From assembly GCA_014904845.1 (NCBI GenBank), contig MU119345.1, positions 1 through 64,000 on the forward strand: a DNA stretch of 64,000 nt, given 5' to 3'. The notes beneath the pieces were generated by a model that saw nothing but the letters and a program-made list of their open reading frames with translations, was not told the origin of the DNA and did not search any database. The position numbers and the translations under genes are program-made. This document shows, one piece after another, positions 26,101 through 37,835 of this stretch. Source of the DNA: Acephala macrosclerotiorum. Lineage: Eukaryota; Ascomycota; Leotiomycetes; Helotiales; Mollisiaceae. Within the stretch, counting starts at the first letter, position 1. Every line of letters begins with the position of its first letter.

Positions 26101-29100
26101 TTTACCATCCGCCCGCTTCATCTCCAAGACGCGGCGGAAATCCTTGCTGTAATTGTAGCCTTTGACTTCAAGCTCCCGGTAGAAATTGTCCATGTTAACT
26201 TTCCTCATGTCAGGATGCTCTTCCTCGGCCGGAGGCAGTACATGTGATGAGACTGGTCCAAAACTAATGATGAGCTGGCCCCTGGCAGACGTTGAGAGCT
26301 CATTCTCCTTTGTCAGACACGAATCGATAACGAAGTCAAGTACGACGCGCTGTAAGTCTGCAGCATCATGGGTCATGTTTGCCGTCAAATTCAGCTCGAC
26401 CAAGCTATTCTCATCTTCGAATGTAACTGCCTTGTTGATGTCCATATTGATAATCTCGAGAAGCTGTACTTTTCGATCGGAAGCCGCTTGCATCGCAGCC
26501 TCGAACGCCATGACGATATAACCGGCGGCAGGGAAAACTGTCTGTCCCTGTAGACCGTGGCCATCGAGCCAGTCAATATCTCTGGGTCTGATGAAGTTGT
26601 GCCACTGAAAGGTTGTAGGTGAGCTGTGTGGCGAGATCCTCCCAAGAAGCAAGTGAGGACGCTTTCCATGAAGGAGGTGACGTGTGATTCGCGATTCTGT
26701 CCAGTACGTTCGAGAATGATCCCAGGGATATTGTGGCAGGATGCTGGCCAAACTTTTAGCAGAATAACCTGAGGTTTCAGAAATGAGACGATCGGAATCG
26801 ATACTGCTTAAACCAAAGTGTTCCCAGATGTAACCCAATGCGCTGGCAAAGGCGTCCATATCGTCAGAAAATCTCTGGAGGCATCCTGTGTACGGGAGCT
26901 CGGGAAAGCCACAGTCTTTCAGAGTTGCGAGACATGGGCCCTTCAAAGCTGGATGGGGACCAATCTCGATGACGGCATCCAGTGGACGATTGTCAAAAGC
27001 AGCCAGCGCTATAGCTTGAGAGATCAACACAGGAGAAACTAGGTTATCTCTCCAATATTCTGGCTTCATGTCGACTGACCTCATACGTTTGTTGTCATAT
27101 ACTGAGGAATACCACGCTACAGTGGAGTCCGACTTACCATCAGGAATGGCACAACCGCATGCCGTGAGAGCTTCGATATAAGGCGATGAACAGGGCAGCA
27201 TGTGATGCGAGTGATAGGCCTTGTCCACCTTCAGGAGACGAGCAAATCGAGATTCGTCTTCTAGAATGCCTTGTACGAGCTCGATCGCGTCCGCGTCACC
27301 TGAAATGGTAACACTTTCTGGAGAGTTACTGGCGGCAACGCAGACTCGACCTTCCAAAGCCTCGAGTTCACACAACTCTTGAGCATCTTTGTAAGACATA
27401 CCCGCTGCTAGCATAGCGCCCGGTTGCCCGCTGGGAGACGACGCGTACTTGGATACGATGCCACGGAGGTAGGCAATCCGGATGGCCTGAGAGGCGGAAA
27501 TCAGTCCAGCCGCAAAGGCACTCGCAATTTCCCCGGAACCTACTTTTGTCAGCTAAGCCTAGAATTATCCACGGGTTTGGGATTTCAAGACATGCCCTAG
27601 AACTTGTTCTGTAGAGTCAACAGAAGGCAAGTGTGGAGCAATGTTTGAGATCCCAAATCTGTAGACTTTTGTTAAATTGAGATAGGAGAAGGGGGATTAT
27701 TACTGTGGCCCACAACTGCCCTAAACTCGAAGCCCGCGGCGACAAGTAGCCGAACAAGAACGATCTGTAGAGCACAGCAAAGGGGCTGGGAAAAGCTAGC
27801 ACTGGCAACATTCGAAGCCTCTCCTTTCAGCATGAGTTGTTCTAGTAGCGTCCATGAAGGTCTGTACTCAGTGGGCAAGGATTGCAAAGAGTTGTCCAAG
27901 TCGACGACGACGTCTCTAGCGTATGGCACATTGGATATCAGAGCTTCTAACATACCAGGCCACTGGGCACCTTGGCCGGTAAAGACGGCAAGTATTCGAG
28001 GCTTGCCTTTAACCTCGGTGCTGAAGTCTGTCACGAATTTGGTGTCTTCGATGGCATTCTTGAGATGTTGAACGGCAGAATCTTTCGTCCTGGCGGGGAG
28101 AGCACAGCGATAGGGTAGAATGGATTGTTTTCGAAGAAGAGTCCAAGCCAGATCCTGTATCTCAAAGTCTAGTTCCGCTTCCACAAAACGCAGCATTTTC
28201 TTTAAGGAGCTTTTCAAGGATCTTTCTGACTTGGCGCTGATTACCAGCGGTAGGATACAGTTGGCTGTTGCTGGCTTGGTATTCGAATGATCAGGCTGGT
28301 ACTCTTCGACGACGGCATGAGCATTGGTACCACCAAATCCTGCGTTTTATCAGCCATCGTTGGAAATTACGAATCTCAAAGTGATGCTTGAGAAATGACA
28401 AGCTTGAGACAATACATATGAGCAGATCGACTTGTAACTACGGCTATGGACATTTGCTGGTCTCGAGTTGGAATTCTCTACACGCAAAAAGAAAAAGTCG
28501 GCACTTACCAAATGAATTGACGCTTGCTCTCCTGGGCTGGCCAGGCGCTATAATGGGCCAAGGCGTTGCTTCTTTGACGATGCGCAAGCCCTGATTGTAG
28601 AAAGAGGCTACTCGCGGACTCAGGTTCTCGAAAAGCATATTTGGCGGGATCACCCCATGCTGTACAGCTGCGCTGGCCTTCATTAAACCAGCAATACCAG
28701 CTGAGCCTTCGGTGTGGCCAATAACCGTCTTGATACTGCCCACGTACAAGATTTGGTTCTGGTCGTCGTCGGACCCTGTATGCTCCTTGTGACCGAAGAA
28801 GGCCTCTGCAATTGCATTGGCCTCTTGTGGATCACCTGCTTGTGTACCTAAGCTCGGTCAGAACGCTTTCTCTAGCCGCTGGGTCGAATAGGAGATAAGG
28901 CTTACCTGTTCCGTGCGCTTCGAAAAATTGTGGTCTTTCCTCGACTTTCGTGATATCGAGGCCTGCTTTCGCGTATGTCTCACGAATGAGTTCTGCCTGT
29001 GCGACATGACTTGGCATTGTGATCCCGGTCGTCTTGCCGTCTTGGTTGACGCCTGTCTCTCGAATAATGCACTCGATGTGATCGCCGTCTTGTAGTGCTT

Positions 29101-30034
29101 GACTTAACGTCTTTAGAACTAGCGCACATACTCCCTCCTATTAACACGACCAAAGTGGTCAGTATATAGCTATTTGATAGACCTTATCTCGGACTAAGGA
29201 CAAAGGAAGTCTTACTCCTCTCGCATAGCCGTCTGCAGCGGAATCCCACATCCTTGAGCGGCCCGTGGGAGAAAGCATATTCAACTTGCTCTCCAAAACG
29301 AATGACACTGCTTGTTTTTAGCATTTTCTTTTGCTCCAATTCCGGTAGCCTTACTAGGACTCAATATCATGTTGGCGCCAGCCGCCACCGCCATCTTGCT
29401 CTCACCTGATCTCAGCTGTTGCACAGCGAGATGTACAGCAACGAGAGATGAACTACATGCGGTATCGAGTGTCATCTAGAAAACATCAGCAGGATAACAT
29501 GGCTAAGCGCTAATGGTGACATACACTTGGACCACGCCAACCGAAGAAGTATGACAGACGATTCGAGGCAATGCTCTGTGCCACACCTGTCCCAGCGTAC
29601 ATTGGAATATTCTCTAAGTCGCCCGTGACGAGCATATCATAGTCATGCGTCATCATACCAACGTAGACCGCTGTCGACGAGCCTTGAAGGTCCTGTATCC
29701 GTAATCCGGCTCCAGATATCGAATCATAAACAGTTTCGAGGAGCAGTCGATGGGCCGGGTCAACAGCTTCAGCCTCGGCAGCTTGGATGTTGAAAAATGG
29801 AGCATCGAATGCTTTGATGTCCTCCTTGAGAAGGTATGCGTATGGTGCATTTGTTCGGCCGTGGTGTGAGCCATCGGGGTGGTAGAATGTGTCAATGTCG
29901 AACCTATCACTGGGAATCTTTTCCTGCACGTCCCTCGGGTGCTTCAGCAGCTCCCATAGTTCTGAGGGACTCGTAACACCGCCTGGGAAACGACAACCAC
30001 TCCCAATGACAGCGATAGGCTCATTGGGTGCCAT
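20198..30034 (-). CDS. highly reducing PKS with terminal condensation domain (LovB-like)
   Basis: Thirteen exons (30034-29525, 29475-29355, 29307-29216, 29137-28906, 28847-28509, 28339-27704, 27539-25433, 25382-25162, 25107-22884, 22816-22477, 22406-22016, 21950-21830, 21776-20198) join in frame to 2970 aa with GT-AG introns. Order: KS (Cys177, His316, His363), AT (GHSSGE, Ser644), DH (His971, Asp1148), C-methyltransferase (LEIGAGTGG near 1417), an ER-position region without a nucleotide-binding motif, KR (GLTGDLG near 2111, Tyr2254), ACP (Ser2436) and a condensation domain (about 2555-2960). The condensation motif reads HRLVGDG at 2666, so the second catalytic His is Arg. No adenylation domain follows. 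Residue counts come from the spliced model. The start was chosen at [19 protein letters not shown], although an in-frame ATG lies 48 bp upstream. ER function should come from the trans enoyl reductase at 39495. Confidence 0.92.
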
Positions 30035-30671
30035 AATTACGAGATCACGTGGCGAAGTGCTAATGTATGTGCAAGAGAGCAAAGTCGAGTTTATCGAAAG
30101 TCTATGATGCTAAAGGCTCGGATATATATGATGAATATCTTGAAGATATCTGACCTTGTTGCACTCGTTCTGCTAGGGCAATCTTTCGATGATACAAGGG
30201 TGGGATTTGTTCGGCATAGATGCAGAAGATAGCCTCCGCCATTATTCTGCTATCAATCTCGGATTTTCAAAATATAGATTCCCCCTGAGCGCTCATATGC
30301 TTGTGGATCTCCACAGACTTGCATTTGGCGTATCCGCTCCGGCGTTTCGCCCTCCGGCGTTGTGTCCTTCGGCGTTTCGTCGTGCAGCATTTAGTGCTTA
30401 TTTCAATACTGCACATATGGTTCCATTTCATTTTTCTATCATGTGGAATACTTCTCAAACTTGCCACGTTCCTCGGTATAGTCTCTGTGTTAGCATATAC
30501 CGACATACGTTTGTTAGCAGCTTGAAAAATCCTGTCTCTGGCTATTCTATAGAGCTCCATAAATTTTGATATCTACACTCCTCCGGGTTTGGCGAATTTG
30601 CAGCTAGAATTCTACATTTACATCTTCAGAGACTGCCTGCTGCCTTTCCGTCAAGTGATTTTCTGGCAACT
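30035..30671. promoter_or_regulatory. divergent PKS/P450 promoter
   Basis: The 637 bp between the start codons of the PKS (minus) and the P450 (plus). A TATA-like run (catatatatccg on the minus strand) lies near 30124-30133, about 95 bp upstream of the PKS ATG. The CGGCGTT array sits near the middle. This is the natural control point for co-regulating the two genes. Confidence 0.55.
30338..30382. promoter_or_regulatory. three tandem 15-bp CGGCGTT repeats, candidate operator
   Basis: Three consecutive 15-bp units (30338-30352, 30353-30367, 30368-30382), each of the form tccggcgtttcgccc. A weaker related unit (ttggcgtatccgc) lies just upstream. CGG is the typical half-site of Zn2Cys6 regulators, one of which is encoded in this cluster. 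Regular 15-bp spacing in a divergent promoter suggests a binding array. Confidence 0.5.
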
Positions 30672-32420
30672 ATGGCTTCCATACTTACTCTCATATCGAG
30701 TCAGTCCAAATCATCTATCATTATCGTGCTCGTCTTGGTTCCGATCAGCCTCTTCGTTTTTCTCTACTCCCAGAGATTCAAGTCCAATGTGCCAGTCTAT
30801 AACCCTAAGAGATTTTGGGAGTTTACAACCATGAGAGCAAAGCAAGATTTTGATGCCAATGCCACGACCTGGCTCCGCAAGTGGTTCTCACAGTACCCAA
30901 ACACACCAATTCGTCTCATTGCAGACTCAGGGTACTGCACCGTACTGCCTCCGGCTATGGGAAACGAGTTGCGAAAAACCAAAGAGATTGACATGTACGC
31001 TTTTATCAAGTCCGTAAGTCTTCCCCTGAATTGTCGTCCCATCTTCACCTTACTCTCAGCCTGCGTACAAGGCTAAACTAATCGATACGCCAAGTCATAT
31101 CACGTACATCTTCCAGGCTTTGACGGTTTGCGAGAAGAGTGTTCTGAATCACATCTGATCCCCAAAGTGATCCTCATTCACCTATCAAAGAATATTGCAA
31201 AAATGACGGAGCCAATGGCAGCCGAATCTGGCGCTGCCGTATCTGATATTTTCGGCGAAGAAACTGGTAAGTTCAACCTGAGGGGCTGCAGTCTGTCTGT
31301 CAGTTTTTTAACCTTCTCACCAATCTAGAATGGCATGTAGCACCTCTTTACCAGCAATGTCTGGACTTCGTGAGCCGCACAGCATCACACACATTCCTCG
31401 GGGAGAAACTATACAGAAACAAGGAATGGCAAGCGGTGACAAAGGAACACGCCATCACAGTCGCGGTCGCTGCTCGAGAATTACGCTACTGGCCCGCGCC
31501 TCTGCGGCCACTCATTCACCGATTTGGACATAAAGGTCGCCAGCTTCGAAGTCAGGTTCAACGGACCCGTGCTCTGATCGAGCCTGTCCTTGAAGAGCGT
31601 CGGGCGGAGCAAGCCATGTGCGCGGCTCAAGGAATCGACCCTCCCGAGTATAACGACACTCTGCAATGGTTCGAAGATGTAGCGGCTGGGAAACCATATG
31701 ATCCCGTAGGAGCACAACTCGCCATGGCTTTTGCCTCGATTTATGCTACGACGGACTTGCTCGTTGGTGTGATCGCGGACCTTTGCCGCCATCCTGAGAT
31801 CATCGAGCCTCTGCGAGATGAGATCCGCGCGGTGATTGGCAAGCAAGGGTGGACGCAGGCCGCCATTGTGAACCTCAAGCTTCTCGACAGTTGTTTGAAG
31901 GAGACGCAGCGTATGAAACCCGTCGAGTCTGGTATGTCACATCCATCTAGCCCGTGCTGACTATCGCTAATATATGCTCGTGGAACGTGTAGCTACCATG
32001 CGCAGTGAGGCGACTAGAGACATTACGCTTTCCGACGGAACTCGCCTACCCAAAGGGGAGGTGGTGGCTGTGTCGGCTACCCGTATGATGGACCCTAATG
32101 TGTACGAAGATCCAGAGAAATGGGACGGTTATCGATACCTCCGTTGGCGTAACCAGCCGGAAATGGAGGCCATCGCCCAACTAGCAAGCACCAGTGCCGA
32201 CTCGTATGGGTTTGGGTGGTTTCCGCGAGCGTGTCCGGGACGCTTTTTCGCGGCCCACGGGTTGAAGATCGCACTTGCATATATACTCATCAGATATGAC
32301 ATCAATCCCGTAGAAGGCGAGGGGTTGAAATTCTTTTGCCACTCATTCGTCAATCGAGTCCATCCCGCAACGCGGATTATGCTCAGACGACGCGACGAGG
32401 ATCTTTCCACCGAGCTATAG
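30672..32420 (+). CDS. cytochrome P450 of the cluster (LovA / ent-kaurene-oxidase-like type)
   Basis: Exons 30672-31013, 31095-31266, 31329-31931 and 31993-32420 join in frame to 514 aa. Residues about 13-33 form an N-terminal membrane anchor (IIIVLVLVPISLFVFLYS). The I-helix region reads FASIYATTDLL, the K-helix ExxR is ETQR, and the heme loop is FGWFPRACPGRFF with Cys453. The canonical FxxGxxxCxG has Phe449 in place of Gly. It is expected to hydroxylate the polyketide at the ER membrane. It is transcribed divergently from the PKS and convergently with the regulator. The second intron-exon boundary (31095) was chosen to keep the SYHVHLPGF motif, and a nearby alternative acceptor exists. Confidence 0.88.
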
Positions 32421-32550
32421 ATTGCAGATATATAGGTTGCAGATAATTCATCTTCTCTACTTTGTAATCTCAAATGAAGGCCTATCCATGACTGCTCTTT
32501 GATCGCAACAACTAAACAGTTATAGCCGTAAAGCTTGGTTGTCGACTTAC

Positions 32551-32662
32551 AGTGCAAATAGAGAGGTTTGCACATATGTCAGCTTTGCGCAAATAGGAGA
32601 ACTAATACTGGCTTGCTTATTTACATGGAGCTGACAAAGATGCAAACCTTTCCATTTGCACT
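32551..32662. repeat. 34-bp inverted repeat between convergent genes
   Basis: Left arm 32551-32584 (agtgcaaatagagaggtttg...) and right arm 32629-32662 match as reverse complements at 29 of 34 positions, around a 44-bp centre. It lies in the P450/regulator convergent intergenic space. It could be a very small MITE relic or a bidirectional terminator hairpin. Confidence 0.7.
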
Positions 32663-32976
32663 ACACCGTGTTAATTTGAGTACAAGAGAAGTTCTAAACG
32701 AGAATTATTTCCAAGAATTCAAATAGCAGGAAGCCCTAAGCTTAGAATCTATATTCTCTTCCAAGATCAAACATCTCGATACAACACTGGAGTAACTCTT
32801 CTAATATGGTAGCTGAAGCTCCGGTGCTGTCTACTGCACCCCTCTCATTGTCCCAGAATGCTATTAGTAGATAAGCAGGAGATATCGGATCTACTCTGGC
32901 TGTTTCGCTCGCATCGACAAAAATTGACTGTAGGGATCACGGAATTAGCAAAATTTCACATCTCCGATGTAGCTCC

Positions 32977-34164
32977 TTAGTAAACACCTACAGATAATCT
33001 ATTTGCGCTAGCGACCCCTCGCTCCCGTGGTATGCTAAGAGCTACCTCGATTTGTCGCAGGTGCTGTAGACCTATTCGAAGCGTGGCACAACAAGAGGCC
33101 AACGCATGCATGTAGGGATTTATTCGAGAGAATAAATCGTCGATTTTGAGACTCGAATGTATAGTCGATTTCTCTGGAAGCTGACTCGAAGCTACTGAGT
33201 GCAAGTGGCGCCGCAACGTTTTGGCCAGGGAACCCATTATCTTAACGCACGTTATATATGCATAGGCGGCCAGAAATGTTTTTTTGGTTCTTAGACACTC
33301 ATCCATTACGGTGGGGCCTCTTGGAAGTGGTGCAAGGTTTGCGGTCAACCGGTCAAACGCGCTGAAAAGCTCGCCAATAGGATCTGCTACGTGTCAATCA
33401 ATGCTCGGATCTGTAACGCGCGAGAGAGATGTACAATGCTGTACCTCTATGTTTTTCCTGGGCCACTCTACCGTCACGCAATGCAACATGGCTTCAAGCG
33501 CTTGCGAAGCTGCTAGAAGATCATCAGATTGCTCGTAGAACCCATAATTCCGATCAACAGAAGCTCTACCTTCAGAGAGAAGCGCAAAGTTTTCTTGCTC
33601 ACGGCCGACCAGTAAGCTACAGGTATTGAGGTCCGTCTCAGCTACCTGCGAGAGACTGCTGTTAGAATTGCTGTCGATCGGAAGTGTATTGCTGCTTCCC
33701 GAGTCCCCGAATTGAGAATTTGCAATTTCTGCCCACCATGGCCAGTCCGCTCCACCCGAGCCGTTGTCTTGTGATATATACTGGCCGAACGGCGCCAAAG
33801 TCGATCCATCCATCTCGGGACTTGGGGTAGTGTGTTCTGACAATGGCATCGCTCTTGGACTTGGACTTGAGGGACTGTTCGGTAGCCGTGCCTCGTGTGC
33901 CTTCGGTCCCGAGCGTCTAGCCAACCTTGCGCTATATTTGCATAGATGTCCTGCTTGCTGGCAACGTTGACATGCGCTGTATAATGACGTTCCCGGCGAA
34001 CATTTGAGCTTGTTGGTGTGACAATGGTCGCATGACTTCCGTAACGACGTCAGTGGTGTCATAGGACTATGACCATAGATGCGCGGGGAATAACGGCGAC
34101 CCGAATTGCGTTTCATTTCATTGGAATGAGGGGAGCGGACACACACAATATCGCGGTTCAACAC
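32977..34164 (-). CDS. Zn2Cys6 regulator, AflR-like
   Basis: Exons 34164-33435 and 33386-32977 join to 379 aa. The zinc cluster is C45-x2-C48-x6-C55-x9-C65-x2-C68-x6-C75, preceded by basic residues. A Ser/Pro-rich linker and a C-terminal helical region (CSLLVGREQ... through ...VALSIPRERG) follow, the layout of the AflR family. It likely activates the cluster genes. The 48-bp intron (33434-33387) was chosen because it joins QALEAMLHCVTVEWPRKN to the DPIGELFSAFDRL segment in frame. The start is uncertain: ATGs at 34164, 34116 and 34062 all precede the zinc cluster. Confidence 0.8.
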
Positions 34165-35647
34165 TCTCAGAAAATACCATCTTTATACTGTCACCTGCGA
34201 CTTCCCTCCGGATTGCACCTCATGCAGGACAAGTTGCTGTGGAGTCCCTCTTTGCTGTACTTGTACTTAGTCGCCAGCGAAACAGTTACGCCAAGACCAA
34301 AAAACAGGGGTTGGACAAGGGATAATTCCAGGGTTTGATTGGTTAATTGCAGCTTAGGAGACTACAACACAAGAATGGCATTTTTTGTGCGAGAGGTAGA
34401 AATGCAATAAAAGTGTGAGTAATTACGCTAAAAGGCCCACAGACAAGGACTTTTCTCTAATGCGTACTCAGCGATATGCCCTGGTCGGTCTTGGCGTAAC
34501 TGTTTCGCCTGGGACGAAGTATTTAGCCAAATTCTACGAAGTACTAGAGATGACTGGATTGGGTTAAGATCGCCACATCATCAACCCGACAGTCTAATTC
34601 CAGGGTCGGTGAGTACAGTAGCCAACTTTCCTGCCTAATTGGAACTTTTTCTGGCGCTAGCACTGCTCTGGAGAGGCCCTTCTTAACTTCCGCCAGAGCT
34701 AGGACTGGTACGATATCAAAGTGCTGAAGCGAGACAATGCCACCGTATGGGAGTCTTGAGCGATGGTAAAGTGGCAATCTAGACTTGGCGGCTCTACCAA
34801 GAAGGGGCTCTCCAGTAACATACGATGACAGGGAAGTCATTGGCCGTTGTAATACCAAAGCTGAGAGTTTTCTATCTGCACCTGCCATGCCCCACGCCTG
34901 GCTACAGATAAGCAGAAGCCCGGTGAATGGAGCATCAACCAGGTATATACGGAGGTACGAAAGGGGGTTGCCATAATTGAAGGACCACCCCTTGCTGGGC
35001 GGTGAGCACGATAAACCAATTATATATCGACAAGTCCGGATTCTACCCACAAATTCCGATCTTTAGCGATGGCAGAAGCAGCGGGTGGTCCTTCAATTGT
35101 GGCAACCCCCTTTCGTACGTGCCTCCGTATAACGGCGTTATCTGAAATGCTTGTTATCTCGTGTAAGTCCAAAATGCGCACTCAGGCCCATTTCCTATTG
35201 GCCAAGCCCATGCCCCAAATTTGCAAGATCTGCAAATACAGGGAAACTAGACGAAAGGATGACGAGGCGGCCCGAACCGGGGGACTTGCCGTGCTAAAAG
35301 TGGCGCACACTAGACGGAGGGGAGGGGAGGGCAGTAGATTATATACAGTAATTCTGACAGGCGACTGCATCGCGCTCGCGCTTGGAGCGATACTCCTGGT
35401 TGGTCAATAGTAGTAGCAGAACTAAAAGGGTTCACTCATTTCTTCAGACCCCCTTTCGTACTTTACTTCGTATAAACCTCTCACCAACCACCTCAGAACA
35501 CGATGACGCGGCAGAGATTCTCTAATTTCGACTGCATAGCCTGAGCGCTTAGCGATCCTGCACCGGCGGATAAAATCGGCAGAATCGTGGGAGCGTACAT
35601 AGGGAAGTAGCCCCCCCGCTGCAACAGAACAGATAAATCCAGACAGT
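34165..35647. promoter_or_regulatory. long divergent spacer between regulator and transporter
   Basis: Almost 1.5 kb between the regulator (minus) and the MFS gene (plus). It contains a 168-codon open frame on the minus strand (35050-34544) with no recognisable domain, which I leave uncalled. It also holds an inverted repeat (34946-35131) and a third partial arm of that repeat at 35448-35474. The spacer's length suggests insertion of a small transposable element into the promoter. Confidence 0.5.
34946..35131. mobile_element. MITE-like element with 45-49 bp terminal inverted repeats
   Basis: Left arm 34946-34990 (tatacggaggtacgaaaggg...) and right arm 35083-35131 are near-perfect reverse complements. 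A 4-bp insertion in the right arm and one substitution separate them. The internal segment is about 92 bp and non-coding. Outer ends read TATAC / GTATA, which would fit a TA target. A similar single arm (accccctttcgtac...) lies at 35448-35474. No transposase is present. Confidence 0.65.
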
Positions 35648-37835
35648 ATGGCATCGAAGGCTTCTGATAGCCACACCAAACTCGACTCGGGTCAAACCGA
35701 CGACAGTACTGTGGACCTAGCAGAAGGGCAAGTGCAGAGACAACATGGCAATAACGGACAATCCTCCGAGAAAAACATCACGGAGCTCACCCAGGAGAGT
35801 ATGAGTAAGCCTGAACAGCAATATGTAACTGGCCTCAAATTACAGGTGGTGGTGGGCTCGGTAACTTTCGTACTGTTTTTAATGGTCCTCGACATGTCCA
35901 TTATCGTTACAGCAAGTCTTGAATTCTTTCTGGGTTTCATAATAACCAGTTGACGGTGACATCAGGCAATCCCCCGCATCACGAGTGATTTTCACTCTCT
36001 CCCCGACATGGGATGGTACGGCAGTGCGTACCTCCTCTCTAGGTATGTATCCCCCTGTCTCGACCCTTCGATGCGTCAGCCTGCTGATTACTAGACCAGC
36101 TGTGCCCTTCAGCCTCTGGCTGGACGGCTATACACCCACTTGGGCTCTAAGGCGTGTCTTTTCTTCCCTCGCAGCAACGTCATGAAAAACACTAACTCAA
36201 CACAGTCCTTGTTTCTGTCTTTTCTTGCTCTGTTCGAGGTTGGTTCTGTGCTGTGTGGGGCAGCTCAGTCGTCAAAGATGTTGATCGTGGGACGAGTTGT
36301 TGCCGGTATGGGCGGATCAGGCCTCACGAATGGCGCACTCACCATTATCTCAGCAGCTGCTCCAATGCATAAGCAACCGCGTAAGCACCGATTTCCTGCA
36401 ACGTTTAACTATCTCATGCTAACAGAATAATGAGTGTTGGTGGGTATCATGTTCGGCAGTACGTTCACCACCGTCCCCTCTGCAGAGTTGGCTGACTTTC
36501 ATTCCAGTCAGCCAGATAGGTATCATATGTGGACCCCTCATTGGAGGAGCCTTCACAGAGTATGTGAACTGGCGCTGGTGTAAGTTGTAACTTGTGTCTA
36601 AGTCTACGCGTTTTAACCCGCTCACATCACAATTGCAGGTTTTTACGTGAATTTACCAATTGGCGCCGTTGCGGCTGTTCTACTCCTAATGATTCACATA
36701 CCTGACCGACTTTCGCACAATGGGTCTGATAAGCTGACCCTTCAAATGTTGTTGTCGAATCTCGACTTAACAGGCTTCGCCCTCTTTGCATCATTCGCCA
36801 TTATGATTGAACTCGGGCTAGAATGGGGAGGTCAGGGAGTGCCGTGGAAGAGTGCCAGAATCATTGGACTTCTCTGTGGAGGGATTGTGGCGCTGGCTCT
36901 GTTTGCTGTGTGGGAGTATCGTGTTGGTGAGAACGCTATGATTCCACCATCTGTCGCTGGCAGACGAGAGGTCTGGACCTCTTGTTTGTACCTTGGCTTC
37001 TTTTCTGGGGCACTGCTATGCTTTACGTACTATCTACCGACCTACTTCCAGGCGGTTAAGGGCGTGTCTCCGTTAATCAGCGGAGTTTATATGCTCTCTG
37101 GAATCGTGCCCCAACTCATTATGGCCATTGTCAGCGGCCTTTTCAGTGAGTCTGCCCAAATTCACACCACCAAGTTCTGCTGGCTGATTCTTCTCCTCCA
37201 AGTCGGAAAAACGGGCTACTACCTACCCTGGGCACTCGCAGGCGCTGTGATAGCTTGTGCTGCTGCGGGATTGGTATCTACCTTCACTGTGCATGAATCA
37301 ACTGCAAAGTGGGTTATGTATCAATTCATTGGAGGATTCGGTCGTGGATGTGGTCTGCAAGCTGTGAGTATCATCACCTCCATCACCCCCAGCCACACAC
37401 CAGGTCTGACCATGATTATTTGAGCATTTGTAGCCCATCATCGCCATCCAGAACACACTGAGAAGCAAGCCAGAGCAGAATTCACTGGGCATGTCTCTTG
37501 CCGCCTTCGGCCAAACATTTGGGGGCTCGCTCGCGCTCAGCATCGCCGACATCCTTTTCGAAGACGGCCTCGTTTCGGGTCTCGAGAGCTACGCCCCTTC
37601 GATTGACCCGAGCATAATCGTGAAGGCAGGCTCGACTGGCTTTCGCCAAGTTGTCAACTCCGACCAACTTCCGGGTGTCTTGCAGGCTTACACTGGAGCA
37701 ATCGATAAAACGTTCTATCTTGCCGCGGCCTTCTCGGGAGTAACATTTGTTTTGGCTTGGGGGATGGGATGGCATAAGCTTCGAAAAGAAGCGAAGGACG
37801 CTCCAGTACAGCCTTTGGTCGATAACTTGCCTTGA
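35648..37835 (+). CDS. MFS exporter (14-TM drug:H+ antiporter type)
   Basis: Nine exons (35648-35911, 35966-36042, 36100-36151, 36206-36380, 36435-36458, 36508-36579, 36639-37145, 37203-37363, 37434-37835) give 534 aa. A hydrophilic N-terminus (about 60 aa) precedes the first membrane helix. Signature stretches are [10 protein letters not shown], the antiporter motif [13 protein letters not shown] and [26 protein letters not shown]. It should export the cluster product at the plasma membrane. Introns 1 and 3 appear to use GC instead of GT at the 5' splice site (gcaagt and gcgtgt), and exon 5 is only 24 nt. All junctions preserve the frame. Confidence 0.87.

Noticed and set aside
34544..35050. 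168-codon minus-strand frame between regulator and transporter
   Set aside because: It overlaps the left arm and centre of the MITE-like inverted repeat, has no recognisable domain and no supporting splice context. It could still be a small gene.
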